Shown here piece by piece: positions 1 to 8,717 of a stretch of DNA of 64,000 nt. Numbering within the stretch: position 1 is the first letter of the stretch; each line of letters begins with the position of its first letter. The notes below the pieces were generated by a model. That model was not told the DNA's origin, searched no databases, and saw nothing but the letters and a program-made list of their open reading frames with translations. The translations under genes and the position numbers were made by a program. The DNA comes from Patulibacter minatonensis DSM 18081 (GTDB lineage Bacteria; Actinomycetota; Thermoleophilia; Solirubrobacterales; Solirubrobacteraceae). The stretch covers positions 2,461,029 through 2,525,028 of the forward strand of contig NZ_KI912613.1 of NCBI RefSeq assembly GCF_000519325.1, in the 5' to 3' direction.

Positions 1-779
<779 letters not shown>

Positions 780-816
780 ACGGGCTCTCCGTGATCTCTG
801 TCCGCTTGCAGTTCGC

Positions 817-822
817 AGTCTA
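817..822 (-). promoter_or_regulatory. Candidate -10 of the citrate synthase gene
   Basis: TAGACT reads on the minus strand 38 bases before the start codon, which leaves a short leader containing GGAGAG. No convincing -35 was seen. Confidence 0.35.
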
Positions 823-993
823 TGCACCCCGGGCCCAAAGGTCGCGTCCCGGTATACAAGCGACCGGCCGGGCGATTCGTGGTGGGGGGACGGGGACGCG
901 CGACGGCTGCGCGGCGGGTACCCGGACGGTGCGACCCGCAGACATCGCGACGTGGCGCGTCGCCGCTCGCGCGCGTGGCCGGCGGCGTGCCGG

Positions 994-999
994 TACGGT
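994..999 (+). promoter_or_regulatory. -10 box of a leaderless-type promoter (methyltransferase)
   Basis: TACGGT ends six bases before the GTG at 1006, so transcription should begin at or next to the start codon. This helped choose that start. Confidence 0.5.
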
Positions 1000-1005
1000 C
1001 CGCCG

Positions 1006-1887
1006 GTGCTCCCCGAGGCGACCGACCGGATCCTGGCGCTGCCGGACGACGCGCTCGTCCTCGACGTCGGCGGCTGGGCGGCGCCCTTCAACCGCGCGAC
1101 CCACGTGATCGACGCGATGCCCTTCGAGAGCCGCGGGGCGATGGGCTTCTCCTACGGGGGCGCGCAGGAGCGCTTCGGGGCCGACACCTGGACGCGGACC
1201 GACTTCTGCGCGCGCGAGCCGTGGCCGTTCGCGGACGACACGTTCGACCTCGTCCTCTGCGTGACGACCCTCGAGGACGTCCGCGACCCGATCTGGGTCT
1301 GCCAGGAGATGAGCCGCGTCGCGAAGGCCGGCTACCTGGAGGTCCCGTCGATCCTCAACGAACTGACCTGGCGGCTCCCGGGGGAGGGGGCGTACGTCGG
1401 CAACCGCCACCACCACTGGTTCTGCCGGACGACGTCCGCGGCCGGGCGCCCGGGGAACGCGCTCGGGGCGGCGGAGGTCGGGCGGGAGGGGCCCGCCCGG
1501 GTCGAGTTCGTGCACAAGCAGCACGGCGTGCACGCGGACCCGACGATCCGCGTGACGCCGTCGATGGCCGTCGAGCTCGGGCTCCACGACCAGCTGCAGG
1601 GGCTCTTCTGGGAGGGGCGGGTCGAGGCGACCGAGCGGCTCCTGATCGGGGAGACGCTGCACGACGAGCTGCGCGCAGCGGTCGACGCGCGGTTCCCCGC
1701 GTCGGGTCCCGAGCGGGTGCTGCGCGACCTCGAGCGCCGGATCGGTGCGCGCGCCGTCGCGGCGGCGACGCCGCTCCGTCGCGCCGCGGGCACCCGGCTT
1801 CGGGCGCTCCGGGGCGGACGGGTGCCGGACGGGGCGACGGTCTCCGAGGACCACGTGCGGCCAGGCCTCGGGCGCCCGCGCGACTGA
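1006..1887 (+). CDS. Class I SAM-dependent methyltransferase-like protein
   Basis: The 293-residue protein has a compact Rossmann-type methyltransferase core. ALVLDVGGWAAPFNRA (about residues 13-28) fits motif I with a shortened glycine loop, and FADDTFDLVLCVTTLEDVRD (about 74-93) fits the acidic motif IV region followed by the usual promoter-of-catalysis helix. The C-terminal half is arginine-rich and matches nothing I recognise. The substrate is unknown; the N-terminal pattern resembles small-molecule or glycan methyltransferases of the Methyltransf_11 type. The GTG start was chosen because protein-like sequence begins there and a -10 box ends six bases upstream. The gene is monocistronic, between divergent citrate synthase and a downstream CoA ligase. 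Confidence 0.7.
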   Translation: MLPEATDRILALPDDALVLDVGGWAAPFNRATHVIDAMPFESRGAMGFSYGGAQERFGADTWTRTDFCAREPWPFADDTFDLVLCVTTLEDVRDPIWVCQEMSRVAKAGYLEVPSILNELTWRLPGEGAYVGNRHHHWFCRTTSAAGRPGNALGAAEVGREGPARVEFVHKQHGVHADPTIRVTPSMAVELGLHDQLQGLFWEGRVEATERLLIGETLHDELRAAVDARFPASGPERVLRDLERRIGARAVAAATPLRRAAGTRLRALRGGRVPDGATVSEDHVRPGLGRPRD

Positions 1888-1891
1888 CCGC

Positions 1892-1911
1892 GGAGGCCCG
1901 GCCGGGCCTCC
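1892..1911 (+). terminator. Perfect 20-base palindrome after the methyltransferase
   Basis: GGAGGCCCGG is followed directly by its reverse complement, four bases after the stop codon. It can fold to an 8-bp stem with a GGCC loop. There is no T-run, so this is a weak terminator call. Confidence 0.4.
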
Positions 1912-1919
1912 CGCAGAGG

Positions 1920-1933
1920 TGACGCCTGCGTCA
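1920..1933 (+). promoter_or_regulatory. Palindromic operator candidate TGACGCCTGCGTCA
   Basis: This perfect inverted repeat (TGACGC arms, 2-base centre, flanking G/C also pairing) lies 53 bases before the acyl-CoA synthetase start. The same motif recurs at 29920 and 35614, before two other oxidation genes, which suggests a shared repressor, plausibly of the TetR type. The factor itself is not visible in this window. Confidence 0.5.
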
Positions 1934-1973
1934 CGAATCGTCCTCCCGCCGCCCACGGGCCGCGCGGTCCGGC

Positions 1974-1979
1974 TACGCT
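1974..1979 (+). promoter_or_regulatory. -10 box of a leaderless-type promoter (acyl-CoA synthetase)
   Basis: TACGCT ends seven bases before the ATG at 1987. Confidence 0.45.
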
Positions 1980-1986
1980 CCGGCCC

Positions 1987-3630
1987 ATGTCGCCGCGCGC
2001 CGCCGGGTCCGCCCTCGCCGTCCCCACCGAGATCGGCAGGAGGGCGACCGAGGAGGGGATCTTCGTCGCGGCCCTGGTCCGCGCGGGGCTCATCCGGCTC
2101 TCCAGCCCGAAGAGCGCCCGGGCCGGGATCAAGGCCTACCGCACCCGCGGGCCGCTCGGCGCGGTGCTCGCGCTGTCCGTGGCCGCGAACCCCGACCAGG
2201 TCGCGATCGTCGACGACCGCGGCAGCACGACGTACGGCACCTTCGAGGCCCGGTCCAACGCGATCGCCAACGCGTGGTCGGCCGCCGGCGTCCGCGCGGG
2301 TGACGGCGTCGGGATCATGGTGAAGAACCACGCCGGCTTCCTCGAGGCGCTGTTCGCGTGCGTGAAGCTCGGCACCAAGGCGATCTTCATGAACACCTCG
2401 TTCTCCGGGCCGCAGCTCGCGGCCGTGTCGGAGCGCGAGGGCGTGCAGGTCCTCGTGTACGACGAGGACTTCGCCGACGTCGTCAAGGACGTCGACGCCC
2501 CGTCGGGCCGCTACCGCGCGTGGACGACGACCGCGGGCGACGACGCCGACGACACGCTCCAGCACCTGGCGCTCACGGGCGGGAGCGCCGCGCCGGCGGC
2601 CCCGGACCGCCAGGCGTCGCTGATCATCCTCACCAGCGGCACGACCGGCACGCCGAAGGGCGCGGCCCGGCAGCAGCCGAAGTCGCTGGCCCCGTTCGGC
2701 GGCCCGCTCTCCCGCCTCCCGTTCCGCGGCGGCGAGACGACGGTCCTCCCGACCCCGATGTTCCACGCGATCGGCCTGCTGCAGGCGCTGATCGCGATCG
2801 GCCTGGGCAGCACGCTCGTCCTGCACCACAAGTTCGATCCCGAGCAGACGCTCGACGACATCGTCGAGCACCGCGCCAGCGCGCTCGTGGTCGTCCCGGT
2901 GATGCTCCGGCGGATCCTCGACAAGTACGACGCCCGCGAGGTCAAGCCCGACCTCTCGACGCTGCGGATCGTCTTCGCCGGCGGCTCGCAGCTCGGCGGG
3001 TCGCTCGCCAATCGGGCGCAGGACACGATCGGCGACGTCCTCTACAACCTCTACGGCTCGACCGAGGTCGCGATCGCCACGATCGCCACGCCGCAGGACC
3101 TCCGCAGGGCCCCGGACTCCGTCGGCTCCGTCGTCACCGGGTCGCGCGTCCGGATCCTCGACCAGGACGGCAAGGACGTCCCGAAGGGCGAGACCGGCCG
3201 GATCTTCGTCGGCACCGCGATGCCGTTCGAGGGCTACACCGGGGGCGGCACGAAGGACCTCATCGACGGCCTGATGTCCTCGGGCGACGTCGGGCACTTC
3301 GACGAGCACGACCTGCTGACGATCGACGGCCGCGACGACGACATGATCGTCTCCGGCGGCGAGAACGTCTTCCCCGCCGAGCTCGAGGAGCTCCTCGCCG
3401 GGCACCAGAAGGTCTCGGAGGCCGCCGTCCTCGGCGTCGACGACGAGGAGTTCGGGCAGCGCCTGAAGGCCTTCGTCGTGCTGAAGGAGGGCCAGGAGCT
3501 CTCCGAGGACGACGTCAAGGCGTACGCGAAGGACAACCTCGCGCGCTACAAGGTGCCGCGCGAGGTCGTCTTCCTCGACGAGCTGCCGCGCAACCCCACG
3601 GGCAAGGTCCTGAAGAAGGACCTGAAGTAG
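1987..3630 (+). CDS. Fatty-acid--CoA ligase, FadD-like AMP-forming synthetase
   Basis: This ANL-superfamily enzyme (547 residues, normal length) should activate a carboxylic acid to acyl-AMP and then acyl-CoA in the cytoplasm. Visible motifs: the P-loop LTSGTTGTPKGA (about residues 214-225), YNLYGSTEVA (about 353-362), the hinge segment GRDDDMIVSGGENVFP (about 449-464), and the catalytic lysine region PTGKVLKKDL at the C-terminus. It begins with a short N-terminal extension before the adenylation domain, as in actinobacterial FadD2/FadD12-type ligases. Chain-length preference cannot be read from sequence. The gene stands alone and has a TGACG...CGTCA palindrome upstream, shared with an aldehyde dehydrogenase and a GMC oxidoreductase, so a role in lipid or alcohol catabolism is inferred. 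Confidence 0.88.
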   Translation: MSPRAAGSALAVPTEIGRRATEEGIFVAALVRAGLIRLSSPKSARAGIKAYRTRGPLGAVLALSVAANPDQVAIVDDRGSTTYGTFEARSNAIANAWSAAGVRAGDGVGIMVKNHAGFLEALFACVKLGTKAIFMNTSFSGPQLAAVSEREGVQVLVYDEDFADVVKDVDAPSGRYRAWTTTAGDDADDTLQHLALTGGSAAPAAPDRQASLIILTSGTTGTPKGAARQQPKSLAPFGGPLSRLPFRGGETTVLPTPMFHAIGLLQALIAIGLGSTLVLHHKFDPEQTLDDIVEHRASALVVVPVMLRRILDKYDAREVKPDLSTLRIVFAGGSQLGGSLANRAQDTIGDVLYNLYGSTEVAIATIATPQDLRRAPDSVGSVVTGSRVRILDQDGKDVPKGETGRIFVGTAMPFEGYTGGGTKDLIDGLMSSGDVGHFDEHDLLTIDGRDDDMIVSGGENVFPAELEELLAGHQKVSEAAVLGVDDEEFGQRLKAFVVLKEGQELSEDDVKAYAKDNLARYKVPREVVFLDELPRNPTGKVLKKDLK

Positions 3631-3659
3631 GCCCCGGCGCGGGGTCCGCGGCCGGCGCG

Positions 3660-3677
3660 GCGACCGGCCCCGGTCGC
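3660..3677. terminator. Short hairpin between convergent genes
   Basis: GCGACCGG and CCGGTCGC are separated by two bases, in the 143-base gap between the CoA ligase and dcd. It could terminate either gene. There is no T-run. I see nothing else in this gap. Confidence 0.3.
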
Positions 3678-3773
3678 CCATCCGGCCACCGGGCTCCCTG
3701 TGGGTGCCCGTCGACCGGTACGCGCGGGCGGGAACGTCCAGGGCGCTCCAGGGCGCCCCGTCACCGCTTCCGC

Positions 3774-4364
3774 TCAGGCCCCGGCGGTCCCCGCGGGCCG
3801 CGCGGGCCCGCCCTCGTAGCGCGACTCGGTCGCCTCGACCTGGCCGTGGTAGTGGCTGCCGAGGTCCGGGTGGCCGTACGGGCGCTCGGCGGGCCGGTCG
3901 AGCGTCATGAAGGAGAGCTGGGCGATCGGGAGGCCCGGGCGCAGGAGGATCGGGACGCGCGTGAGGTTCGCCAGCTCGAGCGTCAGCGTGCCCTTCCAGC
4001 CCGGGTCGCAGAAGCCGGCCGTGGCGTGCACGATCAGGCCGAGCCGGCCGAGGGAGCTCTTGCCCTCGATGCGGGCGACGATGTCGTCCGGGAGCTCCAC
4101 CCACTCCTCCGTGCGCCCGAGGCAGAACTCGCCCGGATGGATGACGAAGGGCTCGTCGCCCTCGCAGACGACCTGCTCCGTGAGGTTCTCCGGCGGGTCG
4201 GCGAGGTCGATCGACGTTACGCGATGGTTATGGAAGACCCGGAACGAACGTCCCAGTCTCAGGTCGACCGACGCAGGCTGCACGGCGGCCTCGTCCCAGG
4301 GGGTGATGCGGAGACGATCGTCCGTCACCAACTGGCGAATCGTCGCGTCGGACAGCACGGGCAT
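3774..4364 (-). CDS. dcd: dCTP deaminase (possibly the dUMP-forming type)
   Basis: The enzyme deaminates dCTP for thymidylate synthesis; it acts as a trimer in the cytoplasm. The 196-residue product starts MPVLSDATIRQLV and carries GKSSLGRLGL (about residues 105-114) and HATAGFCDPGWKGTLTLE (about 118-135), whose final Glu is the family catalytic residue. The C-terminus, with GSHYHGQ followed by TESRYEG, resembles the Mycobacterium tuberculosis and Methanocaldococcus enzymes, which also hydrolyse the triphosphate to give dUMP directly. Bifunctionality is inference. An in-frame upstream ATG at 4418 would add 18 unconserved residues; I prefer 4364 because a TACCCT -10 box ends seven bases before it. 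The gene is divergent from the MCE operon. Confidence 0.9.
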   Translation of the reverse strand: MPVLSDATIRQLVTDDRLRITPWDEAAVQPASVDLRLGRSFRVFHNHRVTSIDLADPPENLTEQVVCEGDEPFVIHPGEFCLGRTEEWVELPDDIVARIEGKSSLGRLGLIVHATAGFCDPGWKGTLTLELANLTRVPILLRPGLPIAQLSFMTLDRPAERPYGHPDLGSHYHGQVEATESRYEGGPARPAGTAGA

Positions 4365-4371
4365 GGCGGTG

Positions 4372-4377
4372 AGGGTA
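4372..4377 (-). promoter_or_regulatory. -10 box of a leaderless-type promoter (dcd)
   Basis: TACCCT on the minus strand ends seven bases before the dcd ATG at 4364. Confidence 0.45.
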
Positions 4378-4497
4378 GCCCCTCGCCCGGCCGCGGCGCG
4401 GCCGCCGTGCCGGAACATCCGGTCTCGGTTGGGTCTCGGACCGGTATCGGTCGGGCTACTGGCGGTCGCAAATCACGTGCCGGCGGTCGGACCCTGG

Positions 4498-4527
4498 TTG
4501 CGTTTCCTCGTGAGCGGTCCGTATATT
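4498..4527 (+). promoter_or_regulatory. Candidate sigma-70-type promoter of the MCE operon
   Basis: TTGCGT (4498-4503) and TATATT (4522-4527) are separated by 18 bases, in an unusually AT-rich patch about 60 bases before the first MCE gene. The region from 4420 to 4460 also contains near-repeats of GGTCTCGG and CGGTCGG that could bind a regulator. The 221-base divergent gap holds no gene that I can see. Confidence 0.5.
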
Positions 4528-4575
4528 CCTCCCGCCCGGCCCTCCGTGAGGGAGATCACTCCCCACCGGACGCCG

Positions 4576-4581
4576 TACGAT
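4576..4581 (+). promoter_or_regulatory. Second -10 candidate next to the first MCE start
   Basis: TACGAT ends four bases before the GTG at 4586, slightly closer than at other genes here. It may give a leaderless transcript in addition to the upstream promoter. Confidence 0.35.
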
Positions 4582-4585
4582 CCCC

Positions 4586-5965
4586 GTGACCAGACCACCC
4601 ATTCGCATCGTCGCCCTCGCCCTCGTGGTGGTGGTCGTCCTCGTCGTCCTGATCAAGGTGGTCGGCGGCGGGGACAGCTACACCGTGAACGCGCGGTTCC
4701 AGGACGCGGGCCAGGTGGTCAACGGCAACCAGGTCCGCATCGCCGGCGCGACCGTCGGCACCGTCGCCGACGTGGAGCTCGCCGACGACGGCCAGGCGAT
4801 CCTCAAGCTGAAGATCACGAAGAGCGAGTACAAGCCGCTCCACGAGGGCACGCGGGTCATCCTGCGCAACTCCTCGCTCTCGTCGATCGCCAACCGCATC
4901 ATGGTGCTGGAGCCGGGGCCGGACAACGCGCCGAAGATCCCGGACGGCGGCGACATCGAGGCCGAGGACACCCGGTCCGCGACGGACATCGACCAGGTCC
5001 TCAACGCGGTCGACGCCAAGGGCCGCCAGTACCTGCAGACCCTGGTCCGCGGCGGCGCCACCGCGTTCAGCGGCGCGGAGAAGCAGACCAACGCGCTGCT
5101 CGAGCGCCTCTCCCCGGCGCTGTCCCAGACGCGTCGCACGATCGACGCCCTGACCTCCGACGAGCCCGCGCTGCGCCGGATCGTCAGCGGCTCGGCGGCG
5201 GTCTCCTCGACGCTCGCGCAGAACGCGGGCGACCTCGAGGCCGGGCTGCAGTCCACCGCGGTGACGCTGAAGGCCACCGCCGACGAGCGCGCAGCGCTCC
5301 GCGCCCTGATCGAGCGGGCCCCGGCCTTCCTCGACCGCGGGCAGAAGACGCTGGCCGACACCCGCGTCCTGCTCCGCGAGGCCCGCCCGCTGCTCCGCGA
5401 GGTCCGCCCGGTGGCACCGCGCCTGGCGACGACGCTCCGGCTCGCGAGCCCGCTGACCGCCGAGGGGATCCCGCTCCTGCGCAACGTCCGCGCGACGCTC
5501 CCGTCGGTCGCCGACACGCTGAAGCGCACGCCGAAGCTCGCCAAGCAGGTCGTGCCGATGACGAACGAGCTGAGCCAGGCGCTGACGACGCTGAAGCCGA
5601 TCACCACCGAGGTCCGCTCGTACGCGCCGGACCTCGCCTCCGGCTTCCTCACGGGCTTCGGCGGCAAGGCGGGCGGCTACTACGACGCCTACGGCCACTA
5701 CTCGCGCATCGCTCCGGTCCTGAACGGTGCGTCGCTCGGGCAGATCGCCCAGCCGCTGCTCGGTGGCCTGACGGACGTGCTCTCGCCGCTGCTCGGCACG
5801 GGGATCGGCGCGCCGCAGATCAAGCAGCAGAACCGCTGCCCGGGCGCCGGCGCCCAGACGGGTCCCGACGGGTCCAACCCGAACCCCGCGGGCCACGCCG
5901 GGAAGTGCGACCTGACGCAGATCCCGCCCGGCGGCAAGAACACCGTGACGAGGTCGAAGCGATGA
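4586..5965 (+). CDS. MCE (MlaD-domain) family protein, operon gene 1
   Basis: MCE proteins form periplasm-spanning hexameric rings or tubes that carry lipids or sterols between membranes. This 459-residue member has a short cytoplasmic start, one membrane anchor (IRIVALALVVVVVLVVLI, about residues 6-23), an MCE domain (about 30-115, with VRIAGATVGTVADVEL) and a long helical region of repeated L/A heptads ending in a Pro/Gly/Asn-rich tail. The product should be exported and anchored. The GTG start precedes the anchor directly. It opens a six-gene operon whose stop overlaps the next ATG. YrbE/MlaE permease genes normally precede mce genes in actinobacteria; here the upstream neighbour is divergent dcd. 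Confidence 0.88.
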   Translation: MTRPPIRIVALALVVVVVLVVLIKVVGGGDSYTVNARFQDAGQVVNGNQVRIAGATVGTVADVELADDGQAILKLKITKSEYKPLHEGTRVILRNSSLSSIANRIMVLEPGPDNAPKIPDGGDIEAEDTRSATDIDQVLNAVDAKGRQYLQTLVRGGATAFSGAEKQTNALLERLSPALSQTRRTIDALTSDEPALRRIVSGSAAVSSTLAQNAGDLEAGLQSTAVTLKATADERAALRALIERAPAFLDRGQKTLADTRVLLREARPLLREVRPVAPRLATTLRLASPLTAEGIPLLRNVRATLPSVADTLKRTPKLAKQVVPMTNELSQALTTLKPITTEVRSYAPDLASGFLTGFGGKAGGYYDAYGHYSRIAPVLNGASLGQIAQPLLGGLTDVLSPLLGTGIGAPQIKQQNRCPGAGAQTGPDGSNPNPAGHAGKCDLTQIPPGGKNTVTRSKR

Positions 5966-7329
5966 TGCCGGTCCGCCGACACCTCCTCGCCGGGGCGACC
6001 GCGGTCGTCCTGGTGCCCGTGCTCGCCGGTTGCGGCGGCGGGGGCCAGGCCGGGCAGCAGGGCGCCATCGGCAGCACGAAGCTCGACGCGATCTTCGACA
6101 ACGCGTCGTTCGTCGGCGCCGGCCAGGACGTCCGCGTCGCCGGCGCGACGGTCGGCAAGGTCACGAAGGTCGCGCTGACGAAGGACCGCAAGGCCCGGAT
6201 CTCGATGGACGTCGACTCCGCCTTCCTGCCGTTCCGCACCGACGCCTCCTGCACGATCCTCCCGCAGTCGCTGATCGGCGAGAAGTTCGTCGAGTGCGAT
6301 CCCGGTCAGCCCTCGTCCCCGGCGCTCAAGGCCGGTCCCGACGGCGGCGCGACGACGATCCCGCTGCAGAACACGCAGAGCCCGGTCGACCTCGACCTCG
6401 TCGTCGCCATGCTCGGCCAGCCCACGAACGTCCGCACGCAGCTGCTGCTGAACGAGTTCGGCGCCGGCTTCGCGACCCGCGGCAAGGACCTCGACGCGAT
6501 CATCCGTCGCTCGAACCCGTTCCTCCAGTACACCCGCAAGACGCTGACGATCCTCGAGCGCGACAAGGCCGCGCTCGGCCGCATCGTCACCGCCAGCGAC
6601 GCCGTCCTGACCGAGCTCGACAAGCGCAAGGACGCGATCAACGGCACGTTCGAGGGTGCGGCGGCGACGCTCAAGCCGACGTCGGACTACCGCCGCGAGC
6701 TCGACCGCGCGATCCGGCAGCTGCCGCCGACGCTCGACGCCGTGCGCCCCGCGCTGCAGTCGCTCCGCGACCTCTCCGACGACGCCCGCCCGACCCTCGC
6801 CGCGCTGCGGCAGAGCGCGCCGGCGCTGTCGACGCTGTCCGGCGACCTCGGCCCGCTGTCCGACGCCGCCCGCCCCGCGCTGCGGCGTCTGGCGAGCGCG
6901 TCCCGGACCGGAGCCCCGATCCTCCGCCGCTCGCTGCCGAAGGTGAAGCTCCTGCGCACCACGGTGGACGCCCTGAGGCCCGTGACCCCGCTGGCGACGC
7001 AGCTGAACACGAGCCTCAGCGACAACGGTGCGATCGAGAACCTCGCGCAGTTCATCTTCAACGTCTCCCTGGCCACGGCCCGCAAGGACGACATCTCCCA
7101 CATCGTGCCGGCCAACGTGCTGCTGACGCCGTGCATCATGCCCGCGGAGACGCCGATGGCCGGGTGCTCGTCGCGCTTCGACGCGGAGGCCTCCGGCAAC
7201 AACGCGCTGAAGGCCAAGCAGATGGAGGCCTTCCTCGGGCGCCAGCGCGACCGCGCGGCCCTCCAGACCGACGAGCAGCGAGATTCGAAGACCCTGCTCC
7301 CGCCGACCGCGAAGGAGGCCGGACGATGA
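5962..7329 (+). CDS. MCE family lipoprotein, operon gene 2
   Basis: This 455-residue MCE protein is the lipoprotein subunit of the set. It begins with a basic start and hydrophobic stretch ending in VLAGC, a lipobox with Cys at about residue 24 counted from the first Met. The MCE domain follows (about 35-125, with [16 protein letters not shown]), then a helical domain with many LR, LS and DA repeats. In mycobacterial mce operons the lipoprotein (Lprk/MceE type) is usually the fifth gene; here it is the second. Two ATGs in tandem (5962, 5965) are possible starts; 5962 overlaps the previous stop as ATGA. The C-terminus KEAGR is encoded by the Shine-Dalgarno of gene 3. Confidence 0.87.
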   Translation: MMPVRRHLLAGATAVVLVPVLAGCGGGGQAGQQGAIGSTKLDAIFDNASFVGAGQDVRVAGATVGKVTKVALTKDRKARISMDVDSAFLPFRTDASCTILPQSLIGEKFVECDPGQPSSPALKAGPDGGATTIPLQNTQSPVDLDLVVAMLGQPTNVRTQLLLNEFGAGFATRGKDLDAIIRRSNPFLQYTRKTLTILERDKAALGRIVTASDAVLTELDKRKDAINGTFEGAAATLKPTSDYRRELDRAIRQLPPTLDAVRPALQSLRDLSDDARPTLAALRQSAPALSTLSGDLGPLSDAARPALRRLASASRTGAPILRRSLPKVKLLRTTVDALRPVTPLATQLNTSLSDNGAIENLAQFIFNVSLATARKDDISHIVPANVLLTPCIMPAETPMAGCSSRFDAEASGNNALKAKQMEAFLGRQRDRAALQTDEQRDSKTLLPPTAKEAGR

Positions 7330-8717
7330 ACCGCCGCCGCACCTCCCTCGCCGGCAGCCCCGTCCTGATCGGCGCGGCCACCGCGCTGATCGCCCTGGTC
7401 GCCGTCGTCCTCTCGTACAACGCGAACAAGGGCCTGCCCTTCATCACGACGTACGACATCAACGCCCAGGTCGCGGACGCGAAGAAGCTCACGACGAGCG
7501 TCGACGTCCGCATCGGTGGCAAGCGCGTCGGCCAGGTCTCCGAGATCACGCCCAAGCGCGCGAAGGAGGGGAACCGCTACCGGTACTACTCCGAGCTCAA
7601 GCTGAAGCTCGACAAGACGATCGCGGACCTGCCCGTCGACACGAAGCTCCGCGTCCGCCCGAAGAGCATCATCGGCGCGAAGTTCGTCGAGCTCTACCCG
7701 GGCACGAGCAAGCAGACGATCAAGGCCGGGGGCACGATCAAGGAGGCCGCGACCAGCGCCTCCGTCGACCTCGACGAGGTCACCGGCCTGTTCGACGCGA
7801 ACCTCCGCCGCTCGTACCGCACGGTGATCAAGGAGGCAGCCAACGGCTTCGCCGGCCGCGGCGCCTCCCTGAACGAGGGCCTCGACGCCCTGCCCGCGAC
7901 GCTGTCGAGCGGCTCGACGTTCCTGCGCACGCTGTCCGCGACGCAGACGCAGCTCGGTCGGTTCGTCCGGGGGCTGGACTCCGCGATGGCGGCGCTGCAG
8001 CCGACGGCGCCCGACCTCGGTCGACTGTTCGTCGCCGCGGTCCCGACGCTCAAGGCCCTCGGCGAGGAAGGCGACAAGGTCGGAGAGACCATCCAGCTGA
8101 CCCCGAGCGTCGAGGCCGCCACGCAGAGCGCCTCCCGCGTCGCCGCCCCGGTGCTGCGCGACGCCGCCGAGCTCGCGAAGGAGCTGCGCCCCGGCGTCCG
8201 GCAGCTGCCGGAGACCGTGGACGCGCTGCACCAGGTCGCGGTCAAGGGCATCCCGGTGCTCAAGCGCGCGCCGGTCCTCGGCACGCAGCTGCAGTCGACG
8301 CTCCGCACGGTGAACGGCACGCTCCAGCGGCCGAGCTTCGCCGACTCGATGACGTTGCTGACCCCGACGCTCCAGAACCTCCTGCCGGCGCTGCAGTCCT
8401 TCGTGCCGCAGCAGGTGAAGTGCAACTACGTCGGCCTCTTCGCCCGGAACGCCACGAGCGCCGGTGGCTCCGGCGACGAGAACGGCAACTGGCTGCGCAT
8501 CGGTCTCGTGCTGAACACGAACCAGACGCTGCGGACGACCACCGCCGACCCGAACCTCCACTATCAGGTGTACCCCGACAACGATCCCGGCGGCTGCGCC
8601 GTGGGCAACGAGACGTACCGTCCGGGCGTCCAGACCATCGGCCGCGTCCCCGGCCAGACCTCCGCCGGGAACCAGGCCACGTCTGCGCCCGCCGGCACGC
8701 CGAAGGGTCCCCGATGA
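7326..8717 (+). CDS. MCE (MlaD-domain) family protein, operon gene 3
   Basis: This 463-residue protein has a basic N-terminus, a membrane anchor (LIGAATALIALVAVVLSY, about residues 16-33) and an MCE domain (about 40-140). Its domain carries a longer internal loop rich in Lys, Arg and Tyr (KRAKEGNRYRYYSE) than the other five, between the two halves of the beta-barrel. A coiled/helical region fills residues 150-360, and a Cys-containing tail ends in a Pro/Ala-rich segment. It starts at an ATGA overlap with gene 2, and AAGGAGG lies nine bases before the ATG. It is presumably one of several ring subunits; which lipid is moved is unknown. Confidence 0.86.
   Translation: MNRRRTSLAGSPVLIGAATALIALVAVVLSYNANKGLPFITTYDINAQVADAKKLTTSVDVRIGGKRVGQVSEITPKRAKEGNRYRYYSELKLKLDKTIADLPVDTKLRVRPKSIIGAKFVELYPGTSKQTIKAGGTIKEAATSASVDLDEVTGLFDANLRRSYRTVIKEAANGFAGRGASLNEGLDALPATLSSGSTFLRTLSATQTQLGRFVRGLDSAMAALQPTAPDLGRLFVAAVPTLKALGEEGDKVGETIQLTPSVEAATQSASRVAAPVLRDAAELAKELRPGVRQLPETVDALHQVAVKGIPVLKRAPVLGTQLQSTLRTVNGTLQRPSFADSMTLLTPTLQNLLPALQSFVPQQVKCNYVGLFARNATSAGGSGDENGNWLRIGLVLNTNQTLRTTTADPNLHYQVYPDNDPGGCAVGNETYRPGVQTIGRVPGQTSAGNQATSAPAGTPKGPR

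Noticed and set aside
820..4104. A 1094-codon minus-strand open frame opposite the methyltransferase and CoA ligase
   Set aside because: It is an Arg/Pro/Ala-rich shadow. The plus strand has full enzyme motifs and promoters.
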